NCBI RefSeq assembly: GCF_014822185.1
Contig: NZ_QVLR01000062.1
Coordinates: 124,001-188,000, forward strand
Length of the DNA stretch: 64,000 nt
Reading direction: 5' to 3'
Source: Azoarcus sp. Aa7
GTDB taxonomy: Bacteria > Pseudomonadota > Gammaproteobacteria > Burkholderiales > Rhodocyclaceae
Shown here: one piece after another, positions 40,175 through 50,133 of the stretch
How the letters are laid out: each line of letters opens with the position of its first letter
How positions within the stretch are numbered: position 1 is the first letter of the stretch
Made by a program: the position numbers and the translations under genes
Notes under the pieces: generated by a model
The model's input: the letters and a program-made list of their open reading frames with translations, nothing else
Databases searched by the model: none
Told to the model about the DNA's origin: nothing

Positions 40175-40714
40175 ATGAGCGCCCTCGCCCGCCTCGTCCG
40201 CCACCTCTGGCTGGACGCCGGCGATGCCCGACGGGCCGTCGGGCCGGACGCGCTGCAGCGCCTGGAGGCGCGCGTGCGCGAAAGCGAACGGCAGCATACG
40301 GGCGAGATCTGCCTGTGCGTCGAGGCCAGCCTTCCGCCGAGCTATCTGTGGCGCCACCTCAAGGGCGCTCCGATCGCCACCGTCGTGCGGGAACGCGCGG
40401 TGACGCTGTTCGGAAAGCTGCGCGTGTGGGACACCGAGCTCAACAACGGCGTCCTGATCTACCTGCAACTGGCGGAACACCGCATCGAGATCGTGGCCGA
40501 CCGCGCCGTGGCGCGGGCCGTGAGCGACGCCGAGTGGCAGCGCATGATCGACGAGGTCACGCCTGAATTTCGGGCCGGCCGCTACGAGGAAGGATTGGGG
40601 CGCACGATCGACGCCGTCAGCGCGGTACTCCGCGCCGCCTTTCCCGCGACGGATACGGGCGACGAAGGTGCCGGGCGGGCGAACCAGTTGCCGAACCGGC
40701 CCGTCGTGCGCTGA
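40175..40714 (+). CDS. TPM-domain protein without signal peptide
   Basis: 179 residues. TPM core (LEARVRESERQHTGEICLCVEAS, then LNNGVLIYLQLAEHRIEIVADRAV). No signal or membrane helix, so probably cytoplasmic or peripheral. GGAGGG at 40163-40168 favours ATG 40175. Last gene of the lemA operon. Confidence 0.85.
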   Translation: MSALARLVRHLWLDAGDARRAVGPDALQRLEARVRESERQHTGEICLCVEASLPPSYLWRHLKGAPIATVVRERAVTLFGKLRVWDTELNNGVLIYLQLAEHRIEIVADRAVARAVSDAEWQRMIDEVTPEFRAGRYEEGLGRTIDAVSAVLRAAFPATDTGDEGAGRANQLPNRPVVR

Positions 40715-40735
40715 GCGGCCCCCTTACCGCACCGC

Positions 40736-41092
40736 CTACCCGCGCAGCGCCCGCCACGCGAGCAGCAGCCAGCCGGCGATCATCAGCGTGCCGCCTATCG
40801 GGGTGATCATCCCCAGCACGCGCCATCCGCTCAGCGCCATGACGTACAGGCTGCCAGAAAAGACGAGCGTCCCGAGCACGAGCAGGATCGCCGCGGGGCC
40901 CGTATTCGGCAGCCGCCAGGCGCCGAGCGCGAGGAGCCCGATGGCGTGCCACATCTGGTATTGCACGGCGGTGTTCCACCAACCGAGCTCTGCGGCGCCG
41001 AGCACGTTGCGCAGGCCGTGGGCGCCGAAGGCTCCGAGGGCTACGCCCAGTCCTGCAAGCAGGCTGCCCGCGATCAGAATGGATCGATTCAT
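40736..41092 (-). CDS. DUF423 (YgdD-type) membrane protein
   Basis: 118 residues with four helices. The N-terminus LGVALGAFGAHGLRN and the WWNTAVQYQMWHAIGLLALG segment are typical of DUF423. Inner-membrane protein of unknown function. Convergent with the TPM gene. Confidence 0.9.
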   Translation of the reverse strand: MNRSILIAGSLLAGLGVALGAFGAHGLRNVLGAAELGWWNTAVQYQMWHAIGLLALGAWRLPNTGPAAILLVLGTLVFSGSLYVMALSGWRVLGMITPIGGTLMIAGWLLLAWRALRG

Positions 41093-41262
41093 GGTTTCGT
41101 AAAGCGTCGGGTTTCCGCACGGCACGCACCGCGCGGCAGAGTATTGGCCGATGCGCAGGCATCGGACACGCTGACGGCCGCTAGTGTCCGCCGCCCTCGT
41201 CGTCCGCGCAATGGCCCACCGCTACCGGGTGCCCGGCGCGGGCCCCCCCCGTCCGGAAACCG

Positions 41263-43266
41263 TCAGACACGCAGGCCCGACACGGCATGCCGCAGCCCGC
41301 CCGAGAGCAGCTGCAGCTCGTCGATGATGCTGCCCGTGTGACGCGCGGCGGCGTGGTTTTCGTCCGCCATCGCCGACATGCGCTCGATACTGCGCGCGAT
41401 GTCGGTGCTGGCCTCGGTCTGCGCGCGCGTTGCATCGACGATTTCGCTCACGAAGTTCGCGGAACGCGATACTTCGTCATGGATGGAGTCGAGCGCCTCC
41501 CGGACCCGCGAGAAACTCGCCGAACTCGCGCCCACACGGTCACTGCCCTCGCGGATGCTGGCCACCACATCCTGTATGCCGGCGCGCATCTCGCGGATCG
41601 TCCCCCCGATCTCGCGCGTGGATTTCCCGGTACGGTCCGCGAGCTTGCGAACTTCGTCCGCGACCACCGCGAAGCCGCGTCCCACTTCGCCTGCCCGCGC
41701 CGCCTCGATCGCGGCGTTCAGCGCGAGCAGGTTGGTCTGATCGGCGATCTCCGAGATCACGCCCACGACCTGATCCACGTTGCGCGAGCGCTCCTCCAGT
41801 GCGAGCACGGCGTCGACCGCCCGCGCGATGTCCTCGACGACGCGCTGCATCTCGGTCTTTGCACGGTCCGCCACGTCGCGCCCTTCGGCGGAGAGATCGG
41901 CCGCCTGGCGCACGATACGGCTCGTGTCCTCGGCGTGGGCGGCCACCTCCTGCACGCTGACCGCGAGCTGCTGCACGGAACTGGACGAGTTGGCCGCGGT
42001 TTCGCTCTGCCGGCCCGAGGCGGTGGTCACCAGTCCGATCTGGTCGGTCAGGATGCCGGCAGCGGCTTGCGTGTCGCCCGCGGCCGCCGCGACCTTGCCG
42101 ATGAGCTCGGCGAAACTTTGCGCCATCGCGTTGAAACCGTCGCCGACGTGACCGATCTCGTCACGTGTCCGCACCTCTACGCGGGTCCGGAGATCCCCCT
42201 CGGTCATCGAGCGGACGGCGCGTTCGAGTTCCCCGATCGAGCCGATGATCGACGAATAGGCACCGGCGAAGATCCAGCCGATCAGCACGATGCTCGCACC
42301 GAACACGATCAGGCTCGCGTTGAAGCTCGTCCGCGCCCTGGCTTCGGCCGCTGCCATCAGCCCGTCGATGCCCGGAACGAGCGCCGCGCCGAAGGCGATC
42401 GCCGCATCGAGGGCCGCACTGCCCTTGGCGTGGAAGTCGGCTGCGGGAATGTCGAACTCGGTCGTGCTGATGAGCTTGGTCGTGAGGAATTCCTGCAAGC
42501 CGAGGGTCGCGAGATTCAGCGTGTCCAGCGGCGCTGCGAGCGTCTTGCCGGTTGCCGGCGCGATCGCGCCCGTCTTCTCGACACTCTTGCTCATCCACGT
42601 CAGGAGCGTGTCGAAGCTGCCCCGCAGCATGCTCAACGCGTCGCGCTGCGACGAGCCGATGCGGCCGCGGACGATGAATCCGGTGCCGGTGTCGCGCGCC
42701 TGCCCGAGGTTCTGTACTAGGGGCACCAGCTGGTCGTTGAGGATACCGGTCGCAACCTGCACGGCAATCTCTTCCTGCAGGCCCAGCCCGCTGCGATCGA
42801 CGATGGCTTCGCGCAGGCCGAACAGCTCATCCAGCATGCGCTCGTGCCCTTCGCGGACCTGATCGGCGTCTTCAAAGCGCCGCGCCGCGAGTTCGTCCCA
42901 TTGCCGGCGGATCCTGCTGCCGTCGTCACCGGCGAGCGGATGAGCCAGAACGGCAGACGCAGCACCTTCGAATTCGCGGACCGACTCGGCGATACGCGTC
43001 TCGAGCGCGGAATCCCCGTGTGCCGCAGCGAGGGACGCGGCGAAGTGGTCCTGCACGCTGCGCACCAGACTCAGTACCGGCATCTGCAGAGCGAGCCCCT
43101 GTCGCTGCAGGACGATGCGGTCGATCGACTGCGACGCCCCATGCAGCAAGAGCGCAGTCGCGCCCGCCAGCGGTAGGGAAAACAACAGGAATGCGCCGAG
43201 CAGCTTGTGACGGAAATTCAGGCGTCCGGCAAGCCAGATCGCGGGTTGGAGGAATCGCTTGAGCAC
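41263..43266 (-). CDS. Methyl-accepting chemotaxis protein
   Basis: About 667 residues from GTG 43266 (earlier in-frame starts exist but lengthen a non-typical N-terminus). Two transmembrane helices (about 17-37 and 330-350) bracket a periplasmic helical sensor that begins [14 protein letters not shown], like NIT-type sensors. Then comes a HAMP domain ([18 protein letters not shown]) and the signalling hairpin tip [20 protein letters not shown]. No C-terminal CheR-binding pentapeptide is seen. The ligand is unknown. Confidence 0.92.
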   Translation of the reverse strand: MLKRFLQPAIWLAGRLNFRHKLLGAFLLFSLPLAGATALLLHGASQSIDRIVLQRQGLALQMPVLSLVRSVQDHFAASLAAAHGDSALETRIAESVREFEGAASAVLAHPLAGDDGSRIRRQWDELAARRFEDADQVREGHERMLDELFGLREAIVDRSGLGLQEEIAVQVATGILNDQLVPLVQNLGQARDTGTGFIVRGRIGSSQRDALSMLRGSFDTLLTWMSKSVEKTGAIAPATGKTLAAPLDTLNLATLGLQEFLTTKLISTTEFDIPAADFHAKGSAALDAAIAFGAALVPGIDGLMAAAEARARTSFNASLIVFGASIVLIGWIFAGAYSSIIGSIGELERAVRSMTEGDLRTRVEVRTRDEIGHVGDGFNAMAQSFAELIGKVAAAAGDTQAAAGILTDQIGLVTTASGRQSETAANSSSSVQQLAVSVQEVAAHAEDTSRIVRQAADLSAEGRDVADRAKTEMQRVVEDIARAVDAVLALEERSRNVDQVVGVISEIADQTNLLALNAAIEAARAGEVGRGFAVVADEVRKLADRTGKSTREIGGTIREMRAGIQDVVASIREGSDRVGASSASFSRVREALDSIHDEVSRSANFVSEIVDATRAQTEASTDIARSIERMSAMADENHAAARHTGSIIDELQLLSGGLRHAVSGLRV

Positions 43267-43509
43267 GGCCTTGAAATCGCTGGTGGCTGATACGAACCGG
43301 CGGAGGCTAACGGGGCCGTGTGTCGTGCGTATTACGGATCGCGATCTTCGGTGGTCGGCACCGCGGCGGCGTTGCACGTGAGGGGCGAGCGAGGTGGGGT
43401 CAAGCTTACAAAAATGTAATGCACCGGTCAGTGTTCTGTTCGTCCGCGGCAAGCATCATCGCCACCATCATCCACGCCAGCGCGGAACGGCCGCGTTCGC
43501 CCCGACCTC

Positions 43510-44784
43510 ATGCCATTCCGTTCCGCCCTTTCCTCTCCCCGGATCGCCCGAGGCCGAACGAGCCGCCTGCCCTGGGGGTTGCTCATCGCGATCACCATTT
43601 CGTCTTCGCCGGGTGCCCAGCAGCCGGAATCCCGACCGGGTGGCGATGGCTCGGTCACGATCCGCTCCGTCGTCGCGACCGCATGGCAGCGCAGCGCCGC
43701 GTCGCGTGCGACCGAGGCACGACGTGAGCTCGCCGACGCACGACGCGACGCGGCAGGCGGCTGGATGGCGGCTCCGCCGAGTCTCACGCTGGTGCACAGC
43801 TCGGATCGCCTGAACCGCAACGACGGAATGCGCGAAATCGAGGCCGAACTCGAAGTGCCGCTGCGCACGCCCGGCGTACGTGCCGCGGGCGCGGCAACTG
43901 CCGAAGCGGAAGCCGTGGCGCTCGAAGGCGATCTCGCTTCCGCCCGGCTTCGCGTTGCCGCCGAGGTGCGCGAGGCCTTGTGGTCCCTGCGGCTGGCCCG
44001 CAACGAACTCGACGCGAACGAGCGCCGCGTCGCCCAGGCGGAAGCACTCGCCGCGGACGTCGAACGCCGCGTTCGTGCCGGCGATCTGGCCCGCGTCGAT
44101 GCCAACACCGCGCACGCAGCGGCGCTGGTCGCCAAGGCCTCACAGGCCGAGGTAGCAGCGCGCGTGCGGCGCGAGCAAGGGCTCTACGAGGCGCTGACCG
44201 GAACCCCGCAGGTGCCGTCAGACGTGGAGTCAGCCCCTGCAACGGGCGACCTCGATGCCCATCCGGTGTTGATCGCTGCCCGTGGCACGACAGACCTGGC
44301 ACGCGTCCGGCTGCACGAGGCGAGCACTGCGACGCGCGACAACCCGGAGCTGATCCTGGGCATGAAGCGCGAACGCGGGGACTTCGGCGAGCGTTACGCG
44401 AACACGACGAGCGTCGGCGTACGCGTGCCCTTCGGCTCCGACGCGCGCAACCGGCCGCTGATCGGCGCAGCGAACGCAGAACTCATCGAGGCCGAGACGA
44501 CGGCCACGCTGCAGCGCGAGCGCCTGAACGCCGAGGCCGAGGCGGCCCGCGCCGAAGTCGAGCAGGCGAAACAAGCCGAGACGTTTGCCGCCGAGCGGTC
44601 CCGTCTTGCCGCCGACAGCCGGCAACTCCTGGTCAAGGCGTTCGAGCTCGGGCAGATCGACCTTCCCGCGCGCTTGCGCGCGGAAAACGAAGCGTTCGAC
44701 GCCGACCTCGCACTCGGCCGTGCGCGTCTCGAATCCGGCCGCGCGGCATCCCGACTGAAACAAGCTTACGGATTGCTTCCATGA
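43510..44784 (+). CDS. CzcC-type outer-membrane efflux protein
   Basis: 424 residues: N-terminal signal (LPWGLLIAITISSSPGAQ), then two repeats of the TolC/OMF fold with long helices (LRVAAEVREALWSLRLARNEL; LNAEAEAARAEVEQAKQAE) around a GVRVPFGSDARN strand motif. It forms the outer-membrane channel of the RND pump encoded downstream. Its stop overlaps the next start by ATGA; the operon is OMF - His-rich protein - adaptor - pump - His-rich protein. Confidence 0.85.
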   Translation: MPFRSALSSPRIARGRTSRLPWGLLIAITISSSPGAQQPESRPGGDGSVTIRSVVATAWQRSAASRATEARRELADARRDAAGGWMAAPPSLTLVHSSDRLNRNDGMREIEAELEVPLRTPGVRAAGAATAEAEAVALEGDLASARLRVAAEVREALWSLRLARNELDANERRVAQAEALAADVERRVRAGDLARVDANTAHAAALVAKASQAEVAARVRREQGLYEALTGTPQVPSDVESAPATGDLDAHPVLIAARGTTDLARVRLHEASTATRDNPELILGMKRERGDFGERYANTTSVGVRVPFGSDARNRPLIGAANAELIEAETTATLQRERLNAEAEAARAEVEQAKQAETFAAERSRLAADSRQLLVKAFELGQIDLPARLRAENEAFDADLALGRARLESGRAASRLKQAYGLLP

Positions 44785-45344
44785 TCCCCGTGCATCATCC
44801 CTTCATGCGACGCCTTCGATTGCTGGCCGTCGGCGGCAGTCTCATCATCGCGACACCCGTGTTCGCCGGCCCCGGGCACGAGGGTGGTCACGACCACGAC
44901 GAGGTGCAATCGGTCGCATCCGGCCCGGCGGTCCCGCGCTTCGAGGCGCACTCGGAGCTGTTCGAGGTGGTCGGCGTCGTTTCGCGCGGCGCGCTGACGC
45001 TCACGCTCGACCGCTATGCAAGCAACGAGCCTGTCCCGGATGCGCAGATCGAGCTCGAGTCGGGCAGTTTCAAGGCGCAAGGCGAATACGTCCCCGAACG
45101 CCAGCTGTATCGCTTCGCCTCCGCCCCGTTTGGCGCACCGGGAAGCTATCCGGTAACGCTGACGATCACGGCCGGCGAAGATGTCGATCTACTGGCCGCA
45201 GACCTCGTCGTGCCGCAAGTCGAGGCCACGCCCGCTGCCGGAGCGGCTCGCACGTCGAACGGCATCCTGTGGTGGGGGGCCGGCGGTGCCGCCACGATCC
45301 TCGCACTCGCCTTCGGCCTGCGTCGCCGCCGCCCGGCTTCCTGA
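44781..45344 (+). CDS. Periplasmic His-rich metal-binding protein with C-terminal anchor
   Basis: 187 residues (or 179 from ATG 44805). Signal peptide ending PVFA, then GPGHEGGHDHDE at the mature N-terminus, a beta-rich middle (ALTLTLDRYAS; GSYPVTLTITAGED), and a C-terminal helix (ILWWGAGGAATILALAFG) with an Arg-rich end. The same His segment starts the adaptor next door. It is probably a periplasmic metal donor for the pump. Confidence 0.75.
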   Translation: MIPVHHPFMRRLRLLAVGGSLIIATPVFAGPGHEGGHDHDEVQSVASGPAVPRFEAHSELFEVVGVVSRGALTLTLDRYASNEPVPDAQIELESGSFKAQGEYVPERQLYRFASAPFGAPGSYPVTLTITAGEDVDLLAADLVVPQVEATPAAGAARTSNGILWWGAGGAATILALAFGLRRRRPAS

Positions 45345-45366
45345 AATCAGCCCTCGCGGAAAAATC

Positions 45367-46521
45367 ATGAAGAACCTCCCCCGCCCCGCGCCCGGCCGCG
45401 CGATCACGCCCTGGCTGATTCTCCCTTTCCTCGCAATCGCACTCGCCGGCCCCACCTTCGCGGGACCGGGCCACGACGGCGGTCACGACCACGATGAAGC
45501 GCCCGTGGTGACCAATCCCGACGCGCCAAAACGCCTGCCCGACGGTTCGGTGTTCCTGCCCAAGCTGTCGCAGCGCCAGCTGGATGTCCGCACCGTCGTC
45601 GCCGAATCGCAGTCCCTGCCCCGCACCTGGCAGTGGGTCGGCAAGGTCGTGATGGATCCCAACGCCGGCGGCAAGGTGCAGCCGACCATCGAAGGCCGCA
45701 TCGAAGCCGGCCCGCGCGGCTTGCCGGTACTCGGTCAGGCGGTGCGCAAGGGGGAGGTGCTCGCGCACGTTCGCGCCTCTGCCGGCCCGATCGACCGCGC
45801 AGGACAGCAGGCGCAGGCCGCCGAGTTGCGCGCCAGTCTGGATACCGCGAAGAAGCAGCTCGCCCGACTGCAGGAGCTGGAAGGCAGCGTGCCGCGCAAG
45901 GAGATCGAGGCCGCGCAGGCCGAAGTGCGCAGCCAGGGCGAACGCCTCGCCGCAGTCGCGGGCAGCCTGAACACCACGGAGGCACTCGTCGCCCCCGTGT
46001 CGGGCGTCATCGCCGCAAGCAATGTGGTCGCCGGGCAGGTCGTGGAGGCACGCGAAGTATTGTTCGAGATCGTCGATCCCGCCCGCCTGCAGGTCGAAGC
46101 CATCGCGCACGACGCCACGCAGGCGGACGGCGTCGCGCAGGCCTCGGCCTCCGTCGATGGCGGCCGGACCGCCTTCCCGCTGACATGGGTCGGCGCCGGC
46201 CGGGCGCTGCGCGAACAGAGCCTGCCGGTGCTGTTCCGCACCGTCGAGGGCAAGGCGCCGCCGCTCGCCGTCGGGCAGCCACTGCAGGTCGTCGTGCAGA
46301 CGCGCGAACGGATCACCGGGATCCCCGTCCCCGCTGCCGCGCTGGTGAAGAATCCCGCGAACCAGGAGATCGTCTGGGTCCACAACTCCGCCGAACGCTT
46401 CGTGCCGCGCACCGTGCGCCACCGCCCGCTCGATGGCGCGACCGTCACGATCACCGATGGCCTCGCCGCCGGCGACCGGGTCGTCGTGCAGGGCGCCGCC
46501 CTCGTGAACCAGGTGCGCTGA
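45367..46521 (+). CDS. RND efflux periplasmic adaptor (CusB/CzcB-type)
   Basis: 384 residues. Signal ending PTFA, then GPGHDGGHDHDE. The lipoyl/barrel-sandwich halves are VQPTIEGRIEAGPRG and VAPVSGVIAASNVVAGQVV, with a coiled coil between (ELRASLDTAKKQLARLQELE). The His-rich start makes metal handover to the pump likely. Placed between the His-rich protein and the pump. Confidence 0.9.
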   Translation: MKNLPRPAPGRAITPWLILPFLAIALAGPTFAGPGHDGGHDHDEAPVVTNPDAPKRLPDGSVFLPKLSQRQLDVRTVVAESQSLPRTWQWVGKVVMDPNAGGKVQPTIEGRIEAGPRGLPVLGQAVRKGEVLAHVRASAGPIDRAGQQAQAAELRASLDTAKKQLARLQELEGSVPRKEIEAAQAEVRSQGERLAAVAGSLNTTEALVAPVSGVIAASNVVAGQVVEAREVLFEIVDPARLQVEAIAHDATQADGVAQASASVDGGRTAFPLTWVGAGRALREQSLPVLFRTVEGKAPPLAVGQPLQVVVQTRERITGIPVPAAALVKNPANQEIVWVHNSAERFVPRTVRHRPLDGATVTITDGLAAGDRVVVQGAALVNQVR

Positions 46522-46530
46522 GGACGAATC

Positions 46531-49500
46531 ATGTTCGACTGGCTCGTCAATCAATCCCTGCGCAACCGCCTCTTGGTGCTCGCGCTCGCCGCGGTGATGA
46601 TGCTCTACGGCGGCATGACGCTGGTGCGCACGCCGGTCGACGTCTTCCCCGACCTCAACCGCCCGCAGGTCACGCTTCAGGTCGAGGCCGGCGGCATGGC
46701 CCCCGAGGAGGTCGAGCAGCTCATCACGATCCCGCTCGAAGTCTCGATGAGCGGCCTGCCCGGCGTGAGTGCGGTGCGCTCCGTGTCCTCGGTCGGTCTC
46801 GCTTTCGTGTATGTGAGCTTCGACTGGGGCATCGACATCTACCGCGCGCGGCAGATGGTGAACGAGCGCTTCACCACGGTGCGCGACCAGCTGCCCGCCG
46901 GCATCGAGCACGCCGCGATGGGGCCGATCAGTTCGATCATGGGCGAGATCCTGCTGATCGCGATCCCGATCGACCCGACGAAAATCGACCCCATGGCCAC
47001 GCGCGAATACGCCGACTTCGTGCTGCGCCCGCGCCTGCTCTCGGTCCCCGGCGTCGCCCAGGTGATCCCCATCGGCGGCGAAGTGCGTCAGTACCAGGTG
47101 CAGCCCGACACCGCGCGCATGGCCGCGCTGGGCGTCACCATCGACGACATCGCCGGCGCGCTGAAGGGCTTTTCCGCCAACACCAGCGGCGGCTTCCTCG
47201 AACTCAATGCGCGCGAATACCTGATCCGCCACATCGGCCACACCACCCGGCTGGCGGACCTCGAACGCCTGCCGGTCGCCGCCCGCGACGGCCGCAGCAT
47301 CCTGCTCAAGCAGGTCGCGGCGGTCACCTTCGCGCCCGCGATCAAGCGCGGCGACGCGGGCTTCAACGGCCAGCCGGCGGTGATCCTGTCCGTGCAGAAG
47401 CAACCCGACGCCGACACCGTGAAGCTCACGCGCGAGATCGAGACCGCGCTCACCGAGCTGAAGAAGTCCCTGCCCGCCGGCATGGACGCGCCGCGCGTGA
47501 CTTTCCGCCAGGCCAGCTTCATCGAGTCCTCGATCGGCAACCTCCAGGGCAAGCTCGTCGCCGCCTCGGCCATCGTCGCGGTCGTCCTCTACCTTTTCCT
47601 CGCCAACCTGCGCACGACGCTGATCTCGCTCGTCGCGATCCCGGCGTCCATCCTCACGACAGTGCTGGTGTTCCGCTACTTCGGCATGTCGATCAACACG
47701 ATGACGCTGGGCGGGCTGGCGATCGCGATCGGCGAGCTCGTCGACGACGCGGTCGTCGGTGTCGAGAACGTGCTGCGGCGCCTCAAGCAGGAGCGCCGGC
47801 GCGGCGCCGAGGGCCACGCCCGCCTGAACCCGCTCGAACTGATCGGCAAGGCCACGCTGGAAGTGCGCTCCGCGATCGTGTATGCGACCTTCATCATCGT
47901 GCTCGTGTTCGTGCCCCTGTTCGCGCTGCCCGGTATCGAAGGGCGCCTGTTCATGCCGCTGGGCGTCGCCTACATCACCTCCATCCTCGCCTCGATGCTG
48001 GTGTCCGTGACGCTTACGCCGGTCATGGCCTATTACCTCCTGCCGCGCATGAAGGGCCTGGACCACGGTGACACGCGGCTGGTGCAATGGCTCAAGGGTC
48101 GTTACGCCGCGGCGCTGGAATGGAGCTTCGATCACGCCCGTACGCTGCTCGCCGCCGCGGCCATTGCGGTCGTCGCCGCGCTGGCGCTGGTGCCGTTCTT
48201 CCCGACGACCTTCCTGCCCCCCTTCAACGAAGGCACGGTACTCGTCGGCCTGCGCCTGAACCCGGGCACCACGCTCACCGAGTCGGTACGCATCGCGACG
48301 CAGGCCGAACACCTCATCCGGGAGGTGCCGGAAGTGGTGCACGTCGGCCGCCGCTCGGGCCGTGCGGAGATGGACGAACATGCCGAGGGCGTGCATTCGT
48401 CCGAACTGGACATCGCGCTGCGCCCGGGCGAACGCCCGCTCGACGCGGTGTATGCCGACATCCGCGAACGCCTCGCGAGCCTGCCGGCGGCGATCGGCAT
48501 CGGCCAGCCGATCAGCCATCGCATCGACCACCTGCTCTCCGGCGTGCGTGCGCAGATCGCGATCAAGGTCTTCGGCGACGACCTAGACACGCTGCGCGCC
48601 CAGGCCGATGCCCTGCGCGGCCGCCTCGCCGGCATCGAGGGCCTCGCCGACCTGGAGATCGAAAAGCAGGTGCTCACGCCGCAGATCAAGGTGCGCGTCG
48701 ACTTCGACGCCGCCGAGGCCTACGGCCTGCCGCCCTCGAAGCTGCTCGAGGAGCTGAAGATGCTCGTCGACGGCGAGCGCATCACGCAGGTCATCGAAGG
48801 CAACCGCCGCTTCAATCTGGTGCTGCGCCTGCCCGACGCCGCACGCTCGGTGGACGGCCTCGCCAACGTCCTGATCGACACGCCTAACGGTCGCGTGCCG
48901 CTCTCCAAGCTCGCGCGCATCGACGAATCCGACGGCCCCAACCAGATCAGCCGCGACGACGGCAAACGGCGCATCGTGCTGTCCGCCAACGCGTCGCAGC
49001 GCCCGCTGTCGGACGTCATTGCCGACATCCGCAAGGTCATCGCCGATACCCCGCTACCGGAAGGCTACTTCATCGACCTGGGCGGCCAGTTCGAGGCGCA
49101 GGAAGAATCCAGCCGCCTGATCGGCCTGCTGTCGCTGGTCTCCGCCGCGATGGTCTTCCTCGTGCTCTACAGCCGCTACAAGAGCACCGCGCTCGCGCTG
49201 ATGATCATGGCCAACATCCCGCTCGCACTGGTCGGCTCGGTGATCGGCCTGTGGCTTTCCGGCCAGCCGCTGTCGGTCGCGGCGCTGATCGGCTTCATCA
49301 CGCTCGCCGGCATCTCGACGCGCAACGGCATCCTCAAGGTCAGCCACTACATCAACCTGTGCGCCTTCGAGGAAGAGAAGTTCGACCGCAAGATGCTCGT
49401 CCGCGGCTCGCTCGAGCGGCTGACGCCGGTGCTGATGACCGCGCTCGTCGCCGCCTTCGCGCTCGCCCCGCTGCTGTTCGAGGCCGAACAACCCGGCACC

Positions 49501-49650
49501 GAGATCCTGCATCCCGTCGCGGTGGTGATCTTCTCGGGCCTGATCAGTTCGACGCTGCTCGACACCTTCGTGACGCCCGCAATGGTCTGGATCTTCGGAC
49601 GCAAGCCCATGGAGCGTCTCGTCGCCGATTCCGGCGGCGAGGCGTACTGA
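46531..49650 (+). CDS. Heavy-metal RND efflux pump (CzcA/CusA family)
   Basis: 1039 residues with 12 helices and two large periplasmic loops, as usual for HME-RND pumps. It begins with [22 protein letters not shown] and [18 protein letters not shown]. The TM4 proton-relay region is [20 protein letters not shown], with acidic residues present. The substrate ion cannot be fixed; the Met pair typical of CusA was not located with certainty. It pumps metal from periplasm or cytoplasm through the OMF channel. Confidence 0.92.
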   Translation: MFDWLVNQSLRNRLLVLALAAVMMLYGGMTLVRTPVDVFPDLNRPQVTLQVEAGGMAPEEVEQLITIPLEVSMSGLPGVSAVRSVSSVGLAFVYVSFDWGIDIYRARQMVNERFTTVRDQLPAGIEHAAMGPISSIMGEILLIAIPIDPTKIDPMATREYADFVLRPRLLSVPGVAQVIPIGGEVRQYQVQPDTARMAALGVTIDDIAGALKGFSANTSGGFLELNAREYLIRHIGHTTRLADLERLPVAARDGRSILLKQVAAVTFAPAIKRGDAGFNGQPAVILSVQKQPDADTVKLTREIETALTELKKSLPAGMDAPRVTFRQASFIESSIGNLQGKLVAASAIVAVVLYLFLANLRTTLISLVAIPASILTTVLVFRYFGMSINTMTLGGLAIAIGELVDDAVVGVENVLRRLKQERRRGAEGHARLNPLELIGKATLEVRSAIVYATFIIVLVFVPLFALPGIEGRLFMPLGVAYITSILASMLVSVTLTPVMAYYLLPRMKGLDHGDTRLVQWLKGRYAAALEWSFDHARTLLAAAAIAVVAALALVPFFPTTFLPPFNEGTVLVGLRLNPGTTLTESVRIATQAEHLIREVPEVVHVGRRSGRAEMDEHAEGVHSSELDIALRPGERPLDAVYADIRERLASLPAAIGIGQPISHRIDHLLSGVRAQIAIKVFGDDLDTLRAQADALRGRLAGIEGLADLEIEKQVLTPQIKVRVDFDAAEAYGLPPSKLLEELKMLVDGERITQVIEGNRRFNLVLRLPDAARSVDGLANVLIDTPNGRVPLSKLARIDESDGPNQISRDDGKRRIVLSANASQRPLSDVIADIRKVIADTPLPEGYFIDLGGQFEAQEESSRLIGLLSLVSAAMVFLVLYSRYKSTALALMIMANIPLALVGSVIGLWLSGQPLSVAALIGFITLAGISTRNGILKVSHYINLCAFEEEKFDRKMLVRGSLERLTPVLMTALVAAFALAPLLFEAEQPGTEILHPVAVVIFSGLISSTLLDTFVTPAMVWIFGRKPMERLVADSGGEAY

Positions 49651-49700
49651 ACGACCTTCCCCCTTCATCCGCCCCAGCATCGACATCAAAGGAGAAACCG

Positions 49701-50081
49701 ATGAAATCCTTCAACGCCCTGGTCGCCGCCATCGCGATCCTGTCCGCCCCTGCCGTCTTCGCCGGTGCGGGTCACGACCTGACACCCCACCACGGTGGCG
49801 CCGTCGTCGAGGTCAAGGATGTCGTGTATGAACTGGTCGCGACGCCCGAGGCCCTGACGCTGTATCTCGACGATCACGGCAGGAAGGTCGACACGACCGG
49901 CGGCACGGCGAAAGTCACGCTGTTGAACGGTGCCGAGAAATCCGAAGCCACCCTCGCCCCCGCCGGCGACAACAAGCTCGAAGCGAAGGGCTCGTTCAGG
50001 GTCGGTTCCGGCACCAAGGCTGTGGCGGTGGTCACGCTCGCCGGCAAGGCGCCGGCAACGGCGCGGTTTTCGATCAAGTAG
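49701..50081 (+). CDS. Small periplasmic His-containing protein
   Basis: 126 residues: signal peptide (AAIAILSAPAVFA), mature start GAGHDLTPHHGGAVVEV, then a beta sandwich (YELVATPEALTLYLDDHG; GTAKVTLLNGAEK). GGAGA precedes ATG 49701. It closes the RND operon and shares the His-rich start with two other operon members, so it probably binds the same metal. Confidence 0.78.
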   Translation: MKSFNALVAAIAILSAPAVFAGAGHDLTPHHGGAVVEVKDVVYELVATPEALTLYLDDHGRKVDTTGGTAKVTLLNGAEKSEATLAPAGDNKLEAKGSFRVGSGTKAVAVVTLAGKAPATARFSIK

Positions 50082-50092
50082 GACTGTTGCCC

Positions 50093-50124
50093 GGGCGCCC
50101 GCCCCGGTCACGGGACGGGCGCCC
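50093..50124. terminator. Hairpin between convergent operons
   Basis: GGGCGCCCG (50093-50101) and CGGGCGCCC (50116-50124) are perfect 9-base arms with a 14-base loop. It lies between the RND operon and the oppositely oriented MFS gene. No clear T-tract, so termination is likely but not certain. Confidence 0.5.
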
Positions 50125-50133
50125 TCTAAAGTC

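Noticed and set aside
45166-48531. 1121-codon minus-strand open frame opposite the RND genes
   Set aside because: Same shadow effect; the plus strand encodes an adaptor and pump with full motifs. The antisense peptide is a low-complexity mixture of Arg, Asp, His and Gln.
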